The notes beneath the pieces are model-generated. The model was not told the DNA's origin. It worked only from the letters and a program-made list of their open reading frames with translations, and did not search any database. Below are positions 48,786 to 59,077 of a stretch of DNA of 64,000 bases, one piece after another. The stretch covers positions 310,001 through 374,000 of the forward strand of contig JBAJFE010000018.1 in the NCBI GenBank assembly GCA_037903355.1, in the 5' to 3' direction. The translations under genes and the position numbers were made by a program. Source of the DNA: Trichuris trichiura (taxonomy: Eukaryota > Nematoda > Enoplea > Trichinellida > Trichuridae). Every line of letters begins with the position of its first letter. Positions within the stretch are counted from its first letter, which is position 1.

Positions 48786-49450
48786 CTTCTCTCTTCACTG
48801 TTGCAGCAATTGCCAACGGCTTTGTAAAAGTATTTCTTTGTTTTTCGCTTCCTTCTTTCGTCCGCACTGCGAACTCGTTGCACTCTGTTGATATCTATTA
48901 CGCTAAGACTTGACGGGTTTCACTGCGGCGAGCGAAGCTTCTAGTCGCATTGAACGCCCACTTTTTGCAGTTGCTTTTTTTCTAATCGTTAGTTGTCCGC
49001 AGCCATCGTTCCATTTGTTGCTTCGTTGCTATTGCTGAAACCTGTAAATCGCATTGGTTGTACCGTATGGGCTAAAGGCCGCCTTCTATGAAATGCACGT
49101 CGCGTAAGTTTTCAACAGCGCGGAAGTTGACGTGGAATTTGGAAATATTTTTTCCATACTCGAATGTCTATTTCGCAGGTAGAGGCGATTACTTTTTCGA
49201 TTCGACCTTGTAGCCCATCCGAACAAAAGCACCATGGAGTAATTCTTTAATTCTAATGTGAACTGAATGGAGCACGGCATAAACTTTGCATATAGCCAAG
49301 CGTCGTAATGAACATACATCGTTCTGCTACAGAAACTCTAACTCGAAGTGCACCCTCAAAAACTAATTCTGTCTCTTTTGAATAAGAATACTGCAGCTGC
49401 AGCTTTCAGCGGAAATAAGTAGCGTTTCTTCTTATTGAACTGTGCATATG
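48786..49450. other. Downstream of DOLK, no gene recognised
   Basis: Holds the DOLK 3' UTR. No supported frame on either strand up to the first Tigger-like terminal repeat. Confidence 0.45.
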
Positions 49451-50581
49451 CAGTCGGCCCTCGTTATCCGCGGTTAATTCGTCCAAACTTTTGTGCGTTT
49501 TACCGCGTTAAGCTGGATCTGCGTTGTATAGGCTGCCTTATAAAAGGGCTAAATAGCTTATATTCTAGCTGCGTATCCCGTCCTCCCTGAATTCCTTCCG
49601 GAACGGTTATCATACCTAGTAATCCTTCGAAGCTTGGTACTACAGAATCTAGCTACGCGGTAAACATATCAATGAGACTGCGCTTGTCCAGTGGGCTTAG
49701 CCATCAGAGTCCAGGCTGCTAGATGCAAGAAAGGATGAAAGTAAGATTCTCTTTCTCTAAACCAGTGGGAATCGCCTTGTTTGAATCAGCTAAGTCATGT
49801 ACTGGTGCGCTGACTGGGTACAGAGCAGGGGAAATATAAAATACATAGGCGCACTTAAGCAGAAATAGTGAACATCACACAGAACGCAACAACATAGAGC
49901 AAAACGTCTAAACAGAAACGGCAGAAACGTTTGGGGCATCATGTATCAATTTACCCACTTTCTGTAGGTGAGTGCAGATTTCCTGGAGACCGGCTAGTCC
50001 TACGGTTTCTTGAACTTGTTGACAGCAAAACTTCTCTCCTTAAAATTTAATCTTCGCAGCTGCTGGAGTTTCATTTAAAAACATGGTTATAGGGAGCTGT
50101 CTCTCCGTTTTCTTCGCTTCATCGAATAAATCCTGTAGCGGTTTCAACGAAGCCGTTATTCCTTGTGTAACGGTGATGCCATGTTCCATGGATGGGTCGT
50201 AGTCAGCAAGCATATCCTTTAGGACCTGCGCTTGCCGGAAAATACTGGCAAGCTTTTGCAGTGTCCAATCCGAGGGTGTCTGAGCTTCTCTATCTTCTAT
50301 AACGTCATCGTCGTCCATCGTCACTGCCCCTTAGATGATTGCATCAGTTCTTCGAGTTCCTCGTTGATGAACGGTTCCCCACAATCTTCTAGGTGCTCCC
50401 TGAAATATTCTTCTACCGTGTCGGAGAAGCTCTCCACCTACCAACTCGTTGTCAAAATTCTTCATGTCCATGACCTCATCATTGATGGCACATAAGTCCT
50501 CGCATTCACTGACTGCATCTCCCCACAAACCAGCAACCACTGCGTGTTCTAGGCTTTATCTCGACTGTATGTATATATATA
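49451..50581 (-). mobile_element. Tigger/pogo-like transposon remnant (3' part)
   Basis: Starts with a terminal repeat CAGTCGGCCCTCGTTATCCG at 49451. The first 165 bp match the terminal region at 58177-58330. On the minus strand 50540-50040 is a decayed transposase tail. One frame gives DTVEEYFREHLEDCGEPFINEE; a second, after a stop, gives SDWTLQKLASIFRQAQVLKD and ERQLPITMFL. This is the acidic tail plus helical end typical of Tigger/jerky-type transposases. The DDE core and 5' end are absent, cut off at the TA-rich junction with the next element (50570-50581). Confidence 0.75.
50040..50540 (-). pseudogene. Tigger-like transposase C-terminal tail, frameshifted
   Basis: Two frames are needed to read it. 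The upstream part encodes EEYFREHLEDCG and an acidic FINEELEELM stretch. After a stop, a 94-codon frame starts MTMDDDDVIEDREAQTPSDW and ends QLPITMFLNETP. No catalytic residues remain. It is a relic of a DNA transposon of the pogo superfamily, unrelated to host function as far as I can see. Confidence 0.7.
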
Positions 50582-50743
50582 CAGTAGGCCCTCGTTATTC
50601 GCGGTTTTTGGTTCCAGGACTTTCCGCGTATAACAAATGCCGCGTAAAGTCAAGTCCCCTGCGCAAAATATAGAATCCTTTGTAAATGACATGCGCGCTT
50701 TCTCATGTACACTACAAATAGACACGAAATTGCTCGTAGTTAC

Positions 50744-50980
50744 TGTCACGAACCGAGCCGAAGTCGTGACAAGAGACGAAATACACACAAGGATACGACG
50801 TTTACTAGAGCACACGAAAGCGACCGTTCTGTACGACGACGATAGACAGAACTTACTTAAGTCTCGTAAGCAAGTAAACACGATGTCAAAATTAGGGTAG
50901 GCGTTCCGCATGGGCGAACATAGCGACGAAACTTCCGCCTCATGCTGACAGCCTCGAGCCAAACGTTTTCGTTCACGACA
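50744..50980 (-). repeat. 3' LTR of the BEL/Pao element
   Basis: 237 nt. On the minus strand it lies directly after the purine-rich tract. The partner is 56579-56815, two mismatches. Confidence 0.95.
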
Positions 50981-51088
50981 CCTCCCCACCGTTTCCACGT
51001 TGGTGGAAACACATACGGGAACAGTACTTATGTGTAAGGGCAAGACAAACGAAAGGATTAAGACGATCGAAATGGGGCGAAGGGGATT

Positions 51089-54000
51089 TTAACCCAAGCT
51101 TTCGATAAGTGCTAAACGAGTCACGGGTCTTACATAAGACCGATTCTTGGTCTTCACCGTGGCGATTCGAACGCGGCCATCAGTGCCTTCGACAATGTGA
51201 GTTATACGACCCAGCGGCCAATGTCCACGTGGTTGCTGGGGTTCGACGATTACCACTACATCGCCAACTTTCACGTTGGGAGTGTCCTTTGTCCACCTGG
51301 ACCTTTGCTGCAGTGTTGGTAAGTATTCCTTCCGCCAGCGCTGCCAAAATCGGTCCGCGATCTTTTGCGCGTAGCACCAATGTTTATTCGAAGTGCATTC
51401 TTTACCGCAGGTGACGTCTACAGGCACGTTGATATTTGATCTTCCTGTCAGAAGCATGAAGGGGGTTAGTGGTTCCGGGTTCGAAGGATCCTCGCCAATG
51501 TAGCATAGCGGTCTTCCATTGAGCAATGCCTCAACTTCCGCAAATATAGTAGCTAAGACTTCGTCTGTGCAATGGTTCCCATGCAAGGTTGCACATAGGG
51601 CCCTTTTTGCCACACCGATTAATCGTTCCCAAGCGCCACCGAAGTGTGGACCATGGGGAGGCGAGAATTTCCATTTGATACGTAGATCGGCTAGGCTGGT
51701 ACTCAACCCATCGATATCAACTTCTGACCACTCCTGACGGAAACATTTTGCTGCTTTCACGAAGCTACTGCCATTATCGGACATTATAATTTTTGGTCGA
51801 CCGCGACGTGAGATGAACCTCTTTACCGCTTGGATGACGGAATTCAAATTCAACGACGGAGTCAACTCCAGGTGCACTGCTCGACTTACCAAACAGGTGA
51901 ATATGCAACCGTACCGTTTTTCGCGACTACGTTTGACAATTACCTCGAACGGTCCAAAAAAGTCGATGCCAACGTTGGTAAACGCTGGTGCATGGAAGTC
52001 CAGTCGTTCACTCGGCAGATCTGACATCATAATTTGCTTCGGCACTGCACTCAGTTTACGGCAATAGAGGCATTTGCCTATTACACGCCGTACTAATCGC
52101 CGACCGCCAGTAATCCAAAATTCTGCACGCGGATCAGCGAGGACTCGCTCAGTTCCGGCATGCATTAGATCGAGGTGACGTTGCCAAACGATTCTGTGTG
52201 CTAAGGAGCTTTCGCCTGGTAGAACGACGGGATGTTTAGTTGACAAGTCGACGTCTGCACGGCGGATCCGCCCGCCAACGCGTATCAAGCCTTGTTCATC
52301 CAAAAAAGGGTCGAGTCCTATCAATTTCGACGATTCGTTGACCTTACGACCTTTTCGCATGTCGGCTATTTCATTGCCCAAAAAACTGTTTTGTACAATA
52401 CGAACACATAGCCATTGCGCCACCTGGATTTCATCAGCGTCTAGCGTTTCTGAACCTCCTCTCCGACGATAAGCAAACCGACAAACGTAGGCCATGATGC
52501 GCAGAATTCGCTTGTAACTCGAAGTCACGTCAATTAGGTGCAATACGCAGTTTGTTTCGGCAGCTGACATGGCTCCAACCCATCGAGTTGGTCCCAGCGT
52601 CTCGAGCACAGCTTCTTCAGAAAGGCTAGCTATTATATTCTTCGGCCACGTCGATTCGTGTTCAATCAAAAAGTGGGGCCCAAGGAACCACCGATGTCTA
52701 TCATGTAGCTTGTTTGCAGGTAATCCTCTTGACGCGTCATCAGCCGGATTTAAATTCCCTGGTACATAGCGCCAATTCTTGGCTTCAGAGAATTCTAATA
52801 TCTCAGCTATACGATGAATAACGAAAGAACGCATTCTAGCTGGAACGTGCAACCAGTGAAGTACCGTTGTCGAATCAGTCCAGTACACAGTACGATCTAC
52901 GGGCAAACCCATTTCTTGTTTTACAGTATCAACCAGACGTACGGCCATGACTGCTGCCTGTAGTTCGAGCCGCGGAATCGTTAACGGACGTCGTGGGGCG
53001 ATACGTGTCTTCGCCATGAGGAAAGAGACGTTAACAGTTCCGCTGGTACTAATTGTCCTCAAGTATACAACCGCTCCAAAGGCTGTCTCAGACGCGTCAG
53101 AGAATGAGTGTAATTCGATTTTCGCAACTTCACTTGAGAGTGAGAGCCATCTTGGTATTTGCAGAGACCTGATTGAACTGATTTTGGATGACCAATCTTG
53201 AAATTCTTGAGACAATTTCTTATCCAAATCCTCATCCCAATCAGTATTTAGGCAGATCGATTCTCGCATGAGCAATTTGGCTGTCACTATCACAGGAGCC
53301 AGGAAACCGAGCGGATCATAAAGACTCGCGATTGCACTTAGCATCTGTCGTTTTGTATTTACGTTTCTACTGTCAATGTCTGACGCGAAACGAAATGAGT
53401 CTGATCGTTGATCCCATAGTAGACCAAGTACATTCTCAAGCGGTATGTCGCTCAGTCTTAAGTTGACAATGCCATCTGAACGATCAGTCTCTGGGAAACG
53501 TTCCAAGAGTTCCGTCTTACTGGATGACCATTTCGTTAAGATAAATCCTCCTTCCATAAGCGCCTCTTTCAAGTTTTTTGCGACTCTTGAAGCATCTTCC
53601 AGAAACTCGAATGAATCCAAATAGTTGTCGACGTAAAACTGTCTCTGGCAGCGCGCAGTTACTCCTGCGGGGGCAAATGTTTCTATGGCGCAATTTAACG
53701 CGTACATGCATGATGCGGGAGCGGAGGTCAAACCGAAGACCTGCCGGTTCATTTGGTACGTGCGCGGAGCTCCCTCGTCTGAATTGGTCCATAGAAAGCG
53801 AAGAACAGACCGGTCAGCTTCAGGGACAGCCACTTGGTGAAACATTTTTTCCACGTCAGAGACGATCGGAATATTGTATCGACGAAAACGGATTAGTATC
53901 CCAACCAAGCTGTTTGTTAGATCTGGTCCTTTAGTCAGGTGGTCGTTCAAGGACGTGCCGCCAAACTTAGCTGAGGCGTCGAAAACTATTCGAAGTCTGT

Positions 54001-56482
54001 TCGGCTTATTCGGATGACAGACACCATGATGTGGTAGGTACCACACTCGGCCAGCAGGTAGTCCCAGCTTGTCCTGAGGCACCTCGCTGGCAATGTTACG
54101 TCGGAAAAGATCATCCATCGCATTACGATACATTGACTGCAAGGCAGGATTAGCTCGTAATCGTTTACGAAGAACAAGAAAACGGTTAAGAGCAAGTGGT
54201 CGGTTGTTTGGTAGGGTGTTTAGACCTGGTTTCCATAACAGTCCGACTGAGAAACGATTGGCGAAGTACGCAGTGGAAGAACTCAAGAGACGTTGTGCGT
54301 ACTCTACTTCTGGAGATACGGGTAGCTTGCTGTTTGGTTTAGTGCCAAAGCTCTCCGTCGACCAAAATTTCTCCAGGGTTTCAAAGAGTGGCGTTTCATC
54401 TTCCGCTGCCTTGATGGTGACTCGATTGATTTGAATCGAGTGCAAAATACGTTCTTCCTTCGATAACGAGAAACGGCCACAGACTGTCCAACCCAACGGG
54501 GTCTTTACACCATACGGCTGCCCTTTCCTCGCAGGTCGCCGTAATTCTAGCGGCTGGATAGCATCAAAGTTGTCTGCTCCAAGGAGCAGTTCTACGTGAG
54601 CATAATCGATTTTGACGAGAGGAAGATCATTCAGATGACCAAGACGACCCTTTATCCTTGTCCAGTCAATAATGCGATTGGATACATTTAACGATGGGAC
54701 GACTATAGCGTTCTTTATGTCAAACGTTTTTTCTCCCCTTACCGACCGTAGTTGGAACGTTGTCTTGAATAGTTCTTGTGGAGGATCCTGACCATGAAAT
54801 GTAGACAGTCGTAGCTGACACCGATCCTTCGCGAGACGTAATTGGCGAGCCAGTTTTTCCGTAATCAGGGAGCCTTCACTGCCTGTGTCCAGCAGTGCAT
54901 ATGTAGATACGACACGATCTCCCGATGCTGCCACGACCGGAACGACTGACAGCAGAACAATCTCGCTAGCATTCGTCACTGTAGTGCCAATCATGGTCGA
55001 CTCAGAAGACGGACAAGATTTCGTAGCTGAACGTTCTTCCTTTTGCGCGGGAGGTTGAGCGTACACACGGGGGGCACCGTGAAGTAGAGGATGATGACGT
55101 AGCCGACACCCGTCGACGCCACATCTTCTTCTCGAGCGACAGAATCGAGCTCTGTGGGATGGATCGAAACAAGCAAAACACAAGCCGAAGTTTTTTAGTG
55201 TTTCAGCCCTACGAAGAAGTGACAACGACAAGAACTGAGGGCATTGCTCTAGCGGGTGGTTCAGTTCACAGATGCGACAAACGATTGTTCCTGTTGAGGA
55301 AGTTAGCGTGTTTACCTGACGTGTTGACTTCAGACGTCTTGGCAGTTTCTTTGCTTGGGAAGAGTCCACCTCACTATCTCCGACGCTATTTTGGACGATG
55401 ACCATCTCTTCGAGCCATTTATCAAAATCAGCCAAAGTGGCGATTTTTGGAAGTAGGTCAAATGCTCTTCTGGCCCACATTGTTTTCAACTTATACGTAA
55501 GTTTGGTGGACACAGAATGAAGAGTTGCCTTAGACTGGAGCTCAACATTAGACCCAAGAGCCCGGAATGTACTGACTGCACCACGCACTTCGAAGAAAAA
55601 CCTTTCTACTTCTTCCTTCGAGTTGCTCTTCATTGGTGCTATGTTCAGTAAGGTATGAATATGCATATCCAAAGCACGACTTGGGTCCCCGAAAAGCTGA
55701 CGAAGATTGGCTAAGGCCTCTGGGTACATTTCGGGACTATGCAGACAGTTCCCGAGACTGGATCGCAGCCGAGGTGACAACAACTGGCTCAAAATAGCAA
55801 CTCTTTGTGCGTTGGACTGTACGACATCATGAACCAGAGCCTTGAAACTGCCGATAAATGTTTCCCACTGACGAGGGTCACCGTCGAAAGGTTCGATCTT
55901 AACGGAGGGGCCAAGTTGCTGTAGGGCGTTAAAAGGCAAATGATTGATAGCTGGCACTGGGTCCGCAGTAGACCCCCCATCGCGTGTCAGCGAGTCAATC
56001 CAGTCGTCAGCTCGGGAGGCGCTGTCTTGCGAGCACATTTGCTTCACAGGGATCGCCCTAGGCGGAAACGCACCTTCTGCATCCTGCAGAGAATTGGCTC
56101 CTTGCCAGCCGGTTGATTGTGGTGGTAAACACGTTGTAACTTGTGTACCAGCGAGAGAATTTGGCACACCGGAACGAGAAGATTCTACGCTGTTGCGATT
56201 TCCATCCCTTTTCGTTGCGAATTGCTCATCAACAGGAGGACTTGAGGCTAAACGAAGCTCATTGAACAGCGCAGATAGATGATTCTTGATCTCTGAAACT
56301 ATAGTCGACACTGTATCCATAGTGACTTCACGTGGCTGCGAAATATCCGAACTAGGATATGTTTGTCCGCTAGGAGCACGAGAGCTTGACCTGCAACGAC
56401 GACCGCGGGCTGCTCGACGACCAACAGATTCCGACGATTCCACGTGAGCTGCCGCGGCTTCACTCTTCGAACGGTCAGACAT
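51089..56482 (-). CDS. BEL/Pao gag-pol polyprotein
   Basis: An intact 1797-residue frame. Order: a basic Ser/Arg-rich N-terminus; a gag region with IEPFDGDPRQWETFIGSF (DUF1759 type); cysteine clusters from C402 (CRICELNHPLEQC, then CFACFDPSHRARFC); an aspartic protease (ALLDTGSEGSLI, D532, DUF1758); and reverse transcriptase with VSDVEKMFHQV and YVDNYLDS at 950-957. RNase H follows (FSDASETAFGAV, D1129) with the Pao A17-type region. An H-x-x-x-H/C-x-x-C integrase finger and integrase core D1507 (VGIDFFGPF), D1569 (SDNGSSF) and E1619 (GGAWERL) come next. A C-terminal DUF5641-like segment ends VKTKNRSYVRPVTRLALIE. The second aspartate of the usual RT YVDD box is Asn here. No stop or frameshift, so it could be expressed; activity is not shown. 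Confidence 0.96.
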   Translation of the reverse strand: MSDRSKSEAAAAHVESSESVGRRAARGRRCRSSSRAPSGQTYPSSDISQPREVTMDTVSTIVSEIKNHLSALFNELRLASSPPVDEQFATKRDGNRNSVESSRSGVPNSLAGTQVTTCLPPQSTGWQGANSLQDAEGAFPPRAIPVKQMCSQDSASRADDWIDSLTRDGGSTADPVPAINHLPFNALQQLGPSVKIEPFDGDPRQWETFIGSFKALVHDVVQSNAQRVAILSQLLSPRLRSSLGNCLHSPEMYPEALANLRQLFGDPSRALDMHIHTLLNIAPMKSNSKEEVERFFFEVRGAVSTFRALGSNVELQSKATLHSVSTKLTYKLKTMWARRAFDLLPKIATLADFDKWLEEMVIVQNSVGDSEVDSSQAKKLPRRLKSTRQVNTLTSSTGTIVCRICELNHPLEQCPQFLSLSLLRRAETLKNFGLCFACFDPSHRARFCRSRRRCGVDGCRLRHHPLLHGAPRVYAQPPAQKEERSATKSCPSSESTMIGTTVTNASEIVLLSVVPVVAASGDRVVSTYALLDTGSEGSLITEKLARQLRLAKDRCQLRLSTFHGQDPPQELFKTTFQLRSVRGEKTFDIKNAIVVPSLNVSNRIIDWTRIKGRLGHLNDLPLVKIDYAHVELLLGADNFDAIQPLELRRPARKGQPYGVKTPLGWTVCGRFSLSKEERILHSIQINRVTIKAAEDETPLFETLEKFWSTESFGTKPNSKLPVSPEVEYAQRLLSSSTAYFANRFSVGLLWKPGLNTLPNNRPLALNRFLVLRKRLRANPALQSMYRNAMDDLFRRNIASEVPQDKLGLPAGRVWYLPHHGVCHPNKPNRLRIVFDASAKFGGTSLNDHLTKGPDLTNSLVGILIRFRRYNIPIVSDVEKMFHQVAVPEADRSVLRFLWTNSDEGAPRTYQMNRQVFGLTSAPASCMYALNCAIETFAPAGVTARCQRQFYVDNYLDSFEFLEDASRVAKNLKEALMEGGFILTKWSSSKTELLERFPETDRSDGIVNLRLSDIPLENVLGLLWDQRSDSFRFASDIDSRNVNTKRQMLSAIASLYDPLGFLAPVIVTAKLLMRESICLNTDWDEDLDKKLSQEFQDWSSKISSIRSLQIPRWLSLSSEVAKIELHSFSDASETAFGAVVYLRTISTSGTVNVSFLMAKTRIAPRRPLTIPRLELQAAVMAVRLVDTVKQEMGLPVDRTVYWTDSTTVLHWLHVPARMRSFVIHRIAEILEFSEAKNWRYVPGNLNPADDASRGLPANKLHDRHRWFLGPHFLIEHESTWPKNIIASLSEEAVLETLGPTRWVGAMSAAETNCVLHLIDVTSSYKRILRIMAYVCRFAYRRRGGSETLDADEIQVAQWLCVRIVQNSFLGNEIADMRKGRKVNESSKLIGLDPFLDEQGLIRVGGRIRRADVDLSTKHPVVLPGESSLAHRIVWQRHLDLMHAGTERVLADPRAEFWITGGRRLVRRVIGKCLYCRKLSAVPKQIMMSDLPSERLDFHAPAFTNVGIDFFGPFEVIVKRSREKRYGCIFTCLVSRAVHLELTPSLNLNSVIQAVKRFISRRGRPKIIMSDNGSSFVKAAKCFRQEWSEVDIDGLSTSLADLRIKWKFSPPHGPHFGGAWERLIGVAKRALCATLHGNHCTDEVLATIFAEVEALLNGRPLCYIGEDPSNPEPLTPFMLLTGRSNINVPVDVTCGKECTSNKHWCYAQKIADRFWQRWRKEYLPTLQQRSRWTKDTPNVKVGDVVVIVEPQQPRGHWPLGRITHIVEGTDGRVRIATVKTKNRSYVRPVTRLALIESLG

Positions 56483-56553
56483 ACTCAGTTTAGCAGACTA
56501 ACGTAAATGATCTTCAGAAAGATCAAACTGTGCCGGGAAGGAAAGGGAGACTG

Positions 56554-56573
56554 GGTCCCGGCTCGAGGCACCA
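56554..56573 (-). promoter_or_regulatory. Primer-binding site of the BEL/Pao element
   Basis: On the minus strand TGGTGCCTCGAGCCGGGACC begins 5 nt inside the 5' LTR. It is complementary to a tRNA 3' end of the form ...TCGAGGCACCA. Which tRNA it is cannot be told from this window. Confidence 0.75.
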
Positions 56574-56578
56574 AATTT

Positions 56579-56815
56579 TGTCACGAACCGAGCCGAAGTC
56601 GTGACAAGAGACGAAATACACACAAGGATACGACGTTTACTCGAGCACACGAAAGCGACCGTTCTGTACGACGACGACAGACAGAACTTACTTAAGTCTC
56701 GTAAGCAAGTAAACACGATGTCAAAATTAGGGTAGGCGTTCCGCATGGGCGAACATAGCGACGAAACTTCCGCCTCATGCTGACAGCCTCGAGCCAAACG
56801 TTTTCGTTCACGACA
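56579..56815 (-). repeat. 5' LTR of the BEL/Pao element
   Basis: 237 nt, followed on the plus strand by the GTTAC target duplicate at 56816-56820. Confidence 0.95.
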
Positions 56816-56820
56816 GTTAC

Positions 56821-58164
56821 TAATATCAATTAGTGTTAAATAAATAGTTTAGTGAAGAACATATTAAAGAAAATAATGACATTCAACTATCCAAAAATAT
56901 ATTGGAATGCGAATTACTTTCAGAATACACTGTTTCAGCTGTACGCGAAATATACAGGCTTTTATTGTTACGGTATTGCCCCGTTATTTCAGTATAAACA
57001 AAGTTAGTACGAAGCTACGGACAACATCGTAACAATAAAGACTGCGTACTCCGTATGAACTACTACAGTTCCGCGCAAAGAAACTGTTTCAATGATGTAA
57101 GCGAAAAGTAAAATCGCTGAACCTCAGCTGGCACCATTGATTCCAGTACGTCTTTACCAACAATCGTTGCTTGCACCTTCACATCAGCTTTATCTTTTAC
57201 TTGAATGTTAGCTAGGTAGAAGATTTTTCAGGCGGTATGACCTTTTCCGCTGAGTGGCAGAGTTCATGCTGATGATAAGTCACTGGTGATCCGAAAGGCC
57301 TATGTTGAAAGTTAATTAACTTCTGCTGGCTGCAGAAGCAAAAGCGTTCCGGAAGCTTTGAGGCAACCATCTTCTATTGTCACCTAAGCATAAAATTCTT
57401 CTCTCAGCATTCTCAACCTTCAACAATTAAAACCCAGGTCGTATAGCAGCTGTCAGTATTGAGCAACGACTATCTTGGATGAACATAATGGGGTGACGAT
57501 TCTGACATCCATTTGCACTTTTCACTAATAGAAGTGGTTAAACTATGCTGCAAATTTCATTTTTTTTACTTAAAATTGTTGCACACAAACGACATTTCAA
57601 GTTCAGTAGACTAAGCTGTGCTGTTAGCATTTTCAATCTTTGCTGTTGTTAACAGACTTCTTAATCCATCAAGCAGGCAATTAGCTTAAGCAAATTTAAA
57701 ACTTTGCTGCATTAAGCGATCTTACAATGTTTCTTCAGAAAACGTATGCAGCCTTTCTGAGACAGTCAATATTGAAAACTTAACTGCTTCTATGGGTAAG
57801 GAAGTTCATTACTATTCATAAGCCATTATGATTTAAGAAATTGACTTACAATAGCATGAGGCACCTAAGCTTAATTTGGGGCAATGAGAAACTAAAAGCA
57901 ACAAGTGAGTGATAGCTCATTGGAGTAACACGAGGTATTAGCATTACGCGCAGGGTTGAGAAGACATAAGAATAGAAAAAAACATTTTCTCAGGCCACGT
58001 CATGGAATCCTACCACTACATACACAAAAAAGGATACTGCGCTGCTATCATGTTCAGCAGCGGTTCGTCAATCTCTGCTAAAAATTAAGTCATTGCTTTC
58101 TAAAGACAAACCGCGTTGAGTCAAATCCGCGAATAAAAAGACCGCGTATAACGAGGGCCTACTG
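56821..58164. other. Right interior of the split pogo-like element, no gene
   Basis: AT-rich, no long frame on either strand. It ends in the inverted terminal repeat next to TATATATATA. Confidence 0.5.
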
Positions 58165-58854
58165 TATATATATATACAGGCGGCCCTCGTTATCCGCGGT
58201 TAATTCGTCCAACATTTTGAACACTTTACCGCGTAAAGTTGAATTCCGCGTTATGTAGGCTACCCTATGAAAAAGGCTAAATAACTTATGTTCTAGCTGC
58301 GTATTTCGTCCTGTCCCCTTGAATTTCTTCGGGAACGTCGAAGCAGCTACGAAATCAGCCGATGCCCATTCCTCAGTGATCTTTAAGTTCTTGAGGTTGA
58401 GGCGTTTCACGTATTTTGCTAGCCATTCTTGGCTAGCAGTAAACCTTTTTCTCTTCTTCTCTGCAACCGAGCCAGAGAAGTGCTCATATAAGCTCAGCGC
58501 TTTCTCCCGAATAACTTTCTCTTGGACGAGGACATTCTTCCGCGACATGTCCTCTATCGAAATGCTTAGCGGGTTTTCAGCCTTCGCGAGGACTTTGTTG
58601 CGAACTACAGCAGCTCTTTTCGCCAATGAAGGGTCAGAATACCCGTCTCCTCGAGTCTCAGCTTCCTTCCGTTTTATCGTACGAATGCTGGATTCATTCT
58701 TCCCGATCCTGCGTCCCACTTCGGTAAATGACAATCGGCTTTTCAAAAGATCAAGGACTTCTACTTTCTCATGAAGAGTAAGGACGCTGCGTTGTCTCTT
58801 AGCCCCAGAGGAACCGCTTACTTGCCTTCTGTCAGCCATGTTCCTATGTGACAC
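58159..58854 (-). pseudogene. Tigger/CENP-B-type transposase N-terminus, truncated
   Basis: A 231-codon frame beginning MSHRNMADRRQVSGSSGAKR. Residues about 20-65 form a CENP-B/Psq-type helix-turn-helix (RSVLTLHEKVEVLDLLKSR then VGRRIGKNESSIRTIKRKE). Residues about 105-175 form a second Tc5/CENPB-type DNA-binding domain (RFTASQEWLAKYVKRLNLKN, then WASADFVAASTFP). The DDE catalytic domain is absent. The frame ends by reading through subterminal repeat and TA repeat sequence, so the last 60 or so residues are not genuine transposase. It could still encode a DNA-binding protein, but more likely is a deletion derivative. Confidence 0.75.
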
Positions 58855-58900
58855 CAGTTAAACGACGCGAATGTTCAGACCTACCATGCTGGAGGGAAAC
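58177..58900 (-). mobile_element. Internally deleted Tigger-like element
   Basis: The terminal repeat CAGGCGGCCCTCGTTATCCG at 58177 faces the TA stretch. The following subterminal DNA matches the terminus at 49451. The transposase N-terminus reads towards this end and runs straight into it, so the catalytic part has been deleted. The other terminus was not located; the right boundary given is approximate. Confidence 0.65.
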
Positions 58901-59077
58901 TGATGTTCGTGCACGGCGAATAGGCTCGACAACGCGCACGAAGCAATAACGAACATTCAGAAAAATGGCAAGGCCTCATTAGCATTGGGCACGGTTCGAG
59001 AGCGTTGTAGGCAGAAAACGTCTTTCGCACTCCGGCAGACGATCATGCTGCTGCTCAGGCAGGCAACGACATATATA

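Larger units (their letters stand above)
50744..56815 (-). mobile_element. BEL/Pao LTR retrotransposon, near-intact
   Basis: Two 237-nt LTRs (50744-50980 and 56579-56815) differ at only two positions that I can see (TAGAGC/TCGAGC and CGATAGAC/CGACAGAC). Both start TGTCACGAACC and end CGACA. The 5-bp target duplication GTTAC flanks the element at 50739-50743 and 56816-56820. The element reads on the minus strand. A primer-binding site (56554-56573) lies just inside the right LTR, and a purine tract (GGTGGGGAGG on the minus strand) abuts the left LTR. One uninterrupted gag-pol frame fills the interior. Together these indicate a very recent insertion into the pogo-like element. Confidence 0.96.
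50582..58164. mobile_element. Pogo-like DNA element, about 1.5 kb, split by the BEL/Pao insertion
   Basis: The left end CAGTAGGCCCTCGTTATTCG (50582) and the inverted right end (ending at 58164, ...CGAGGGCCTACTG) are near-identical for over 20 bp, and both are flanked by TA in a TATATATATA stretch, as expected for TA-targeting pogo/mariner elements. Removing the retrotransposon and its target duplication leaves 163 bp plus 1344 bp. No transposase frame survives, so it is non-autonomous or internally decayed. Confidence 0.75.
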
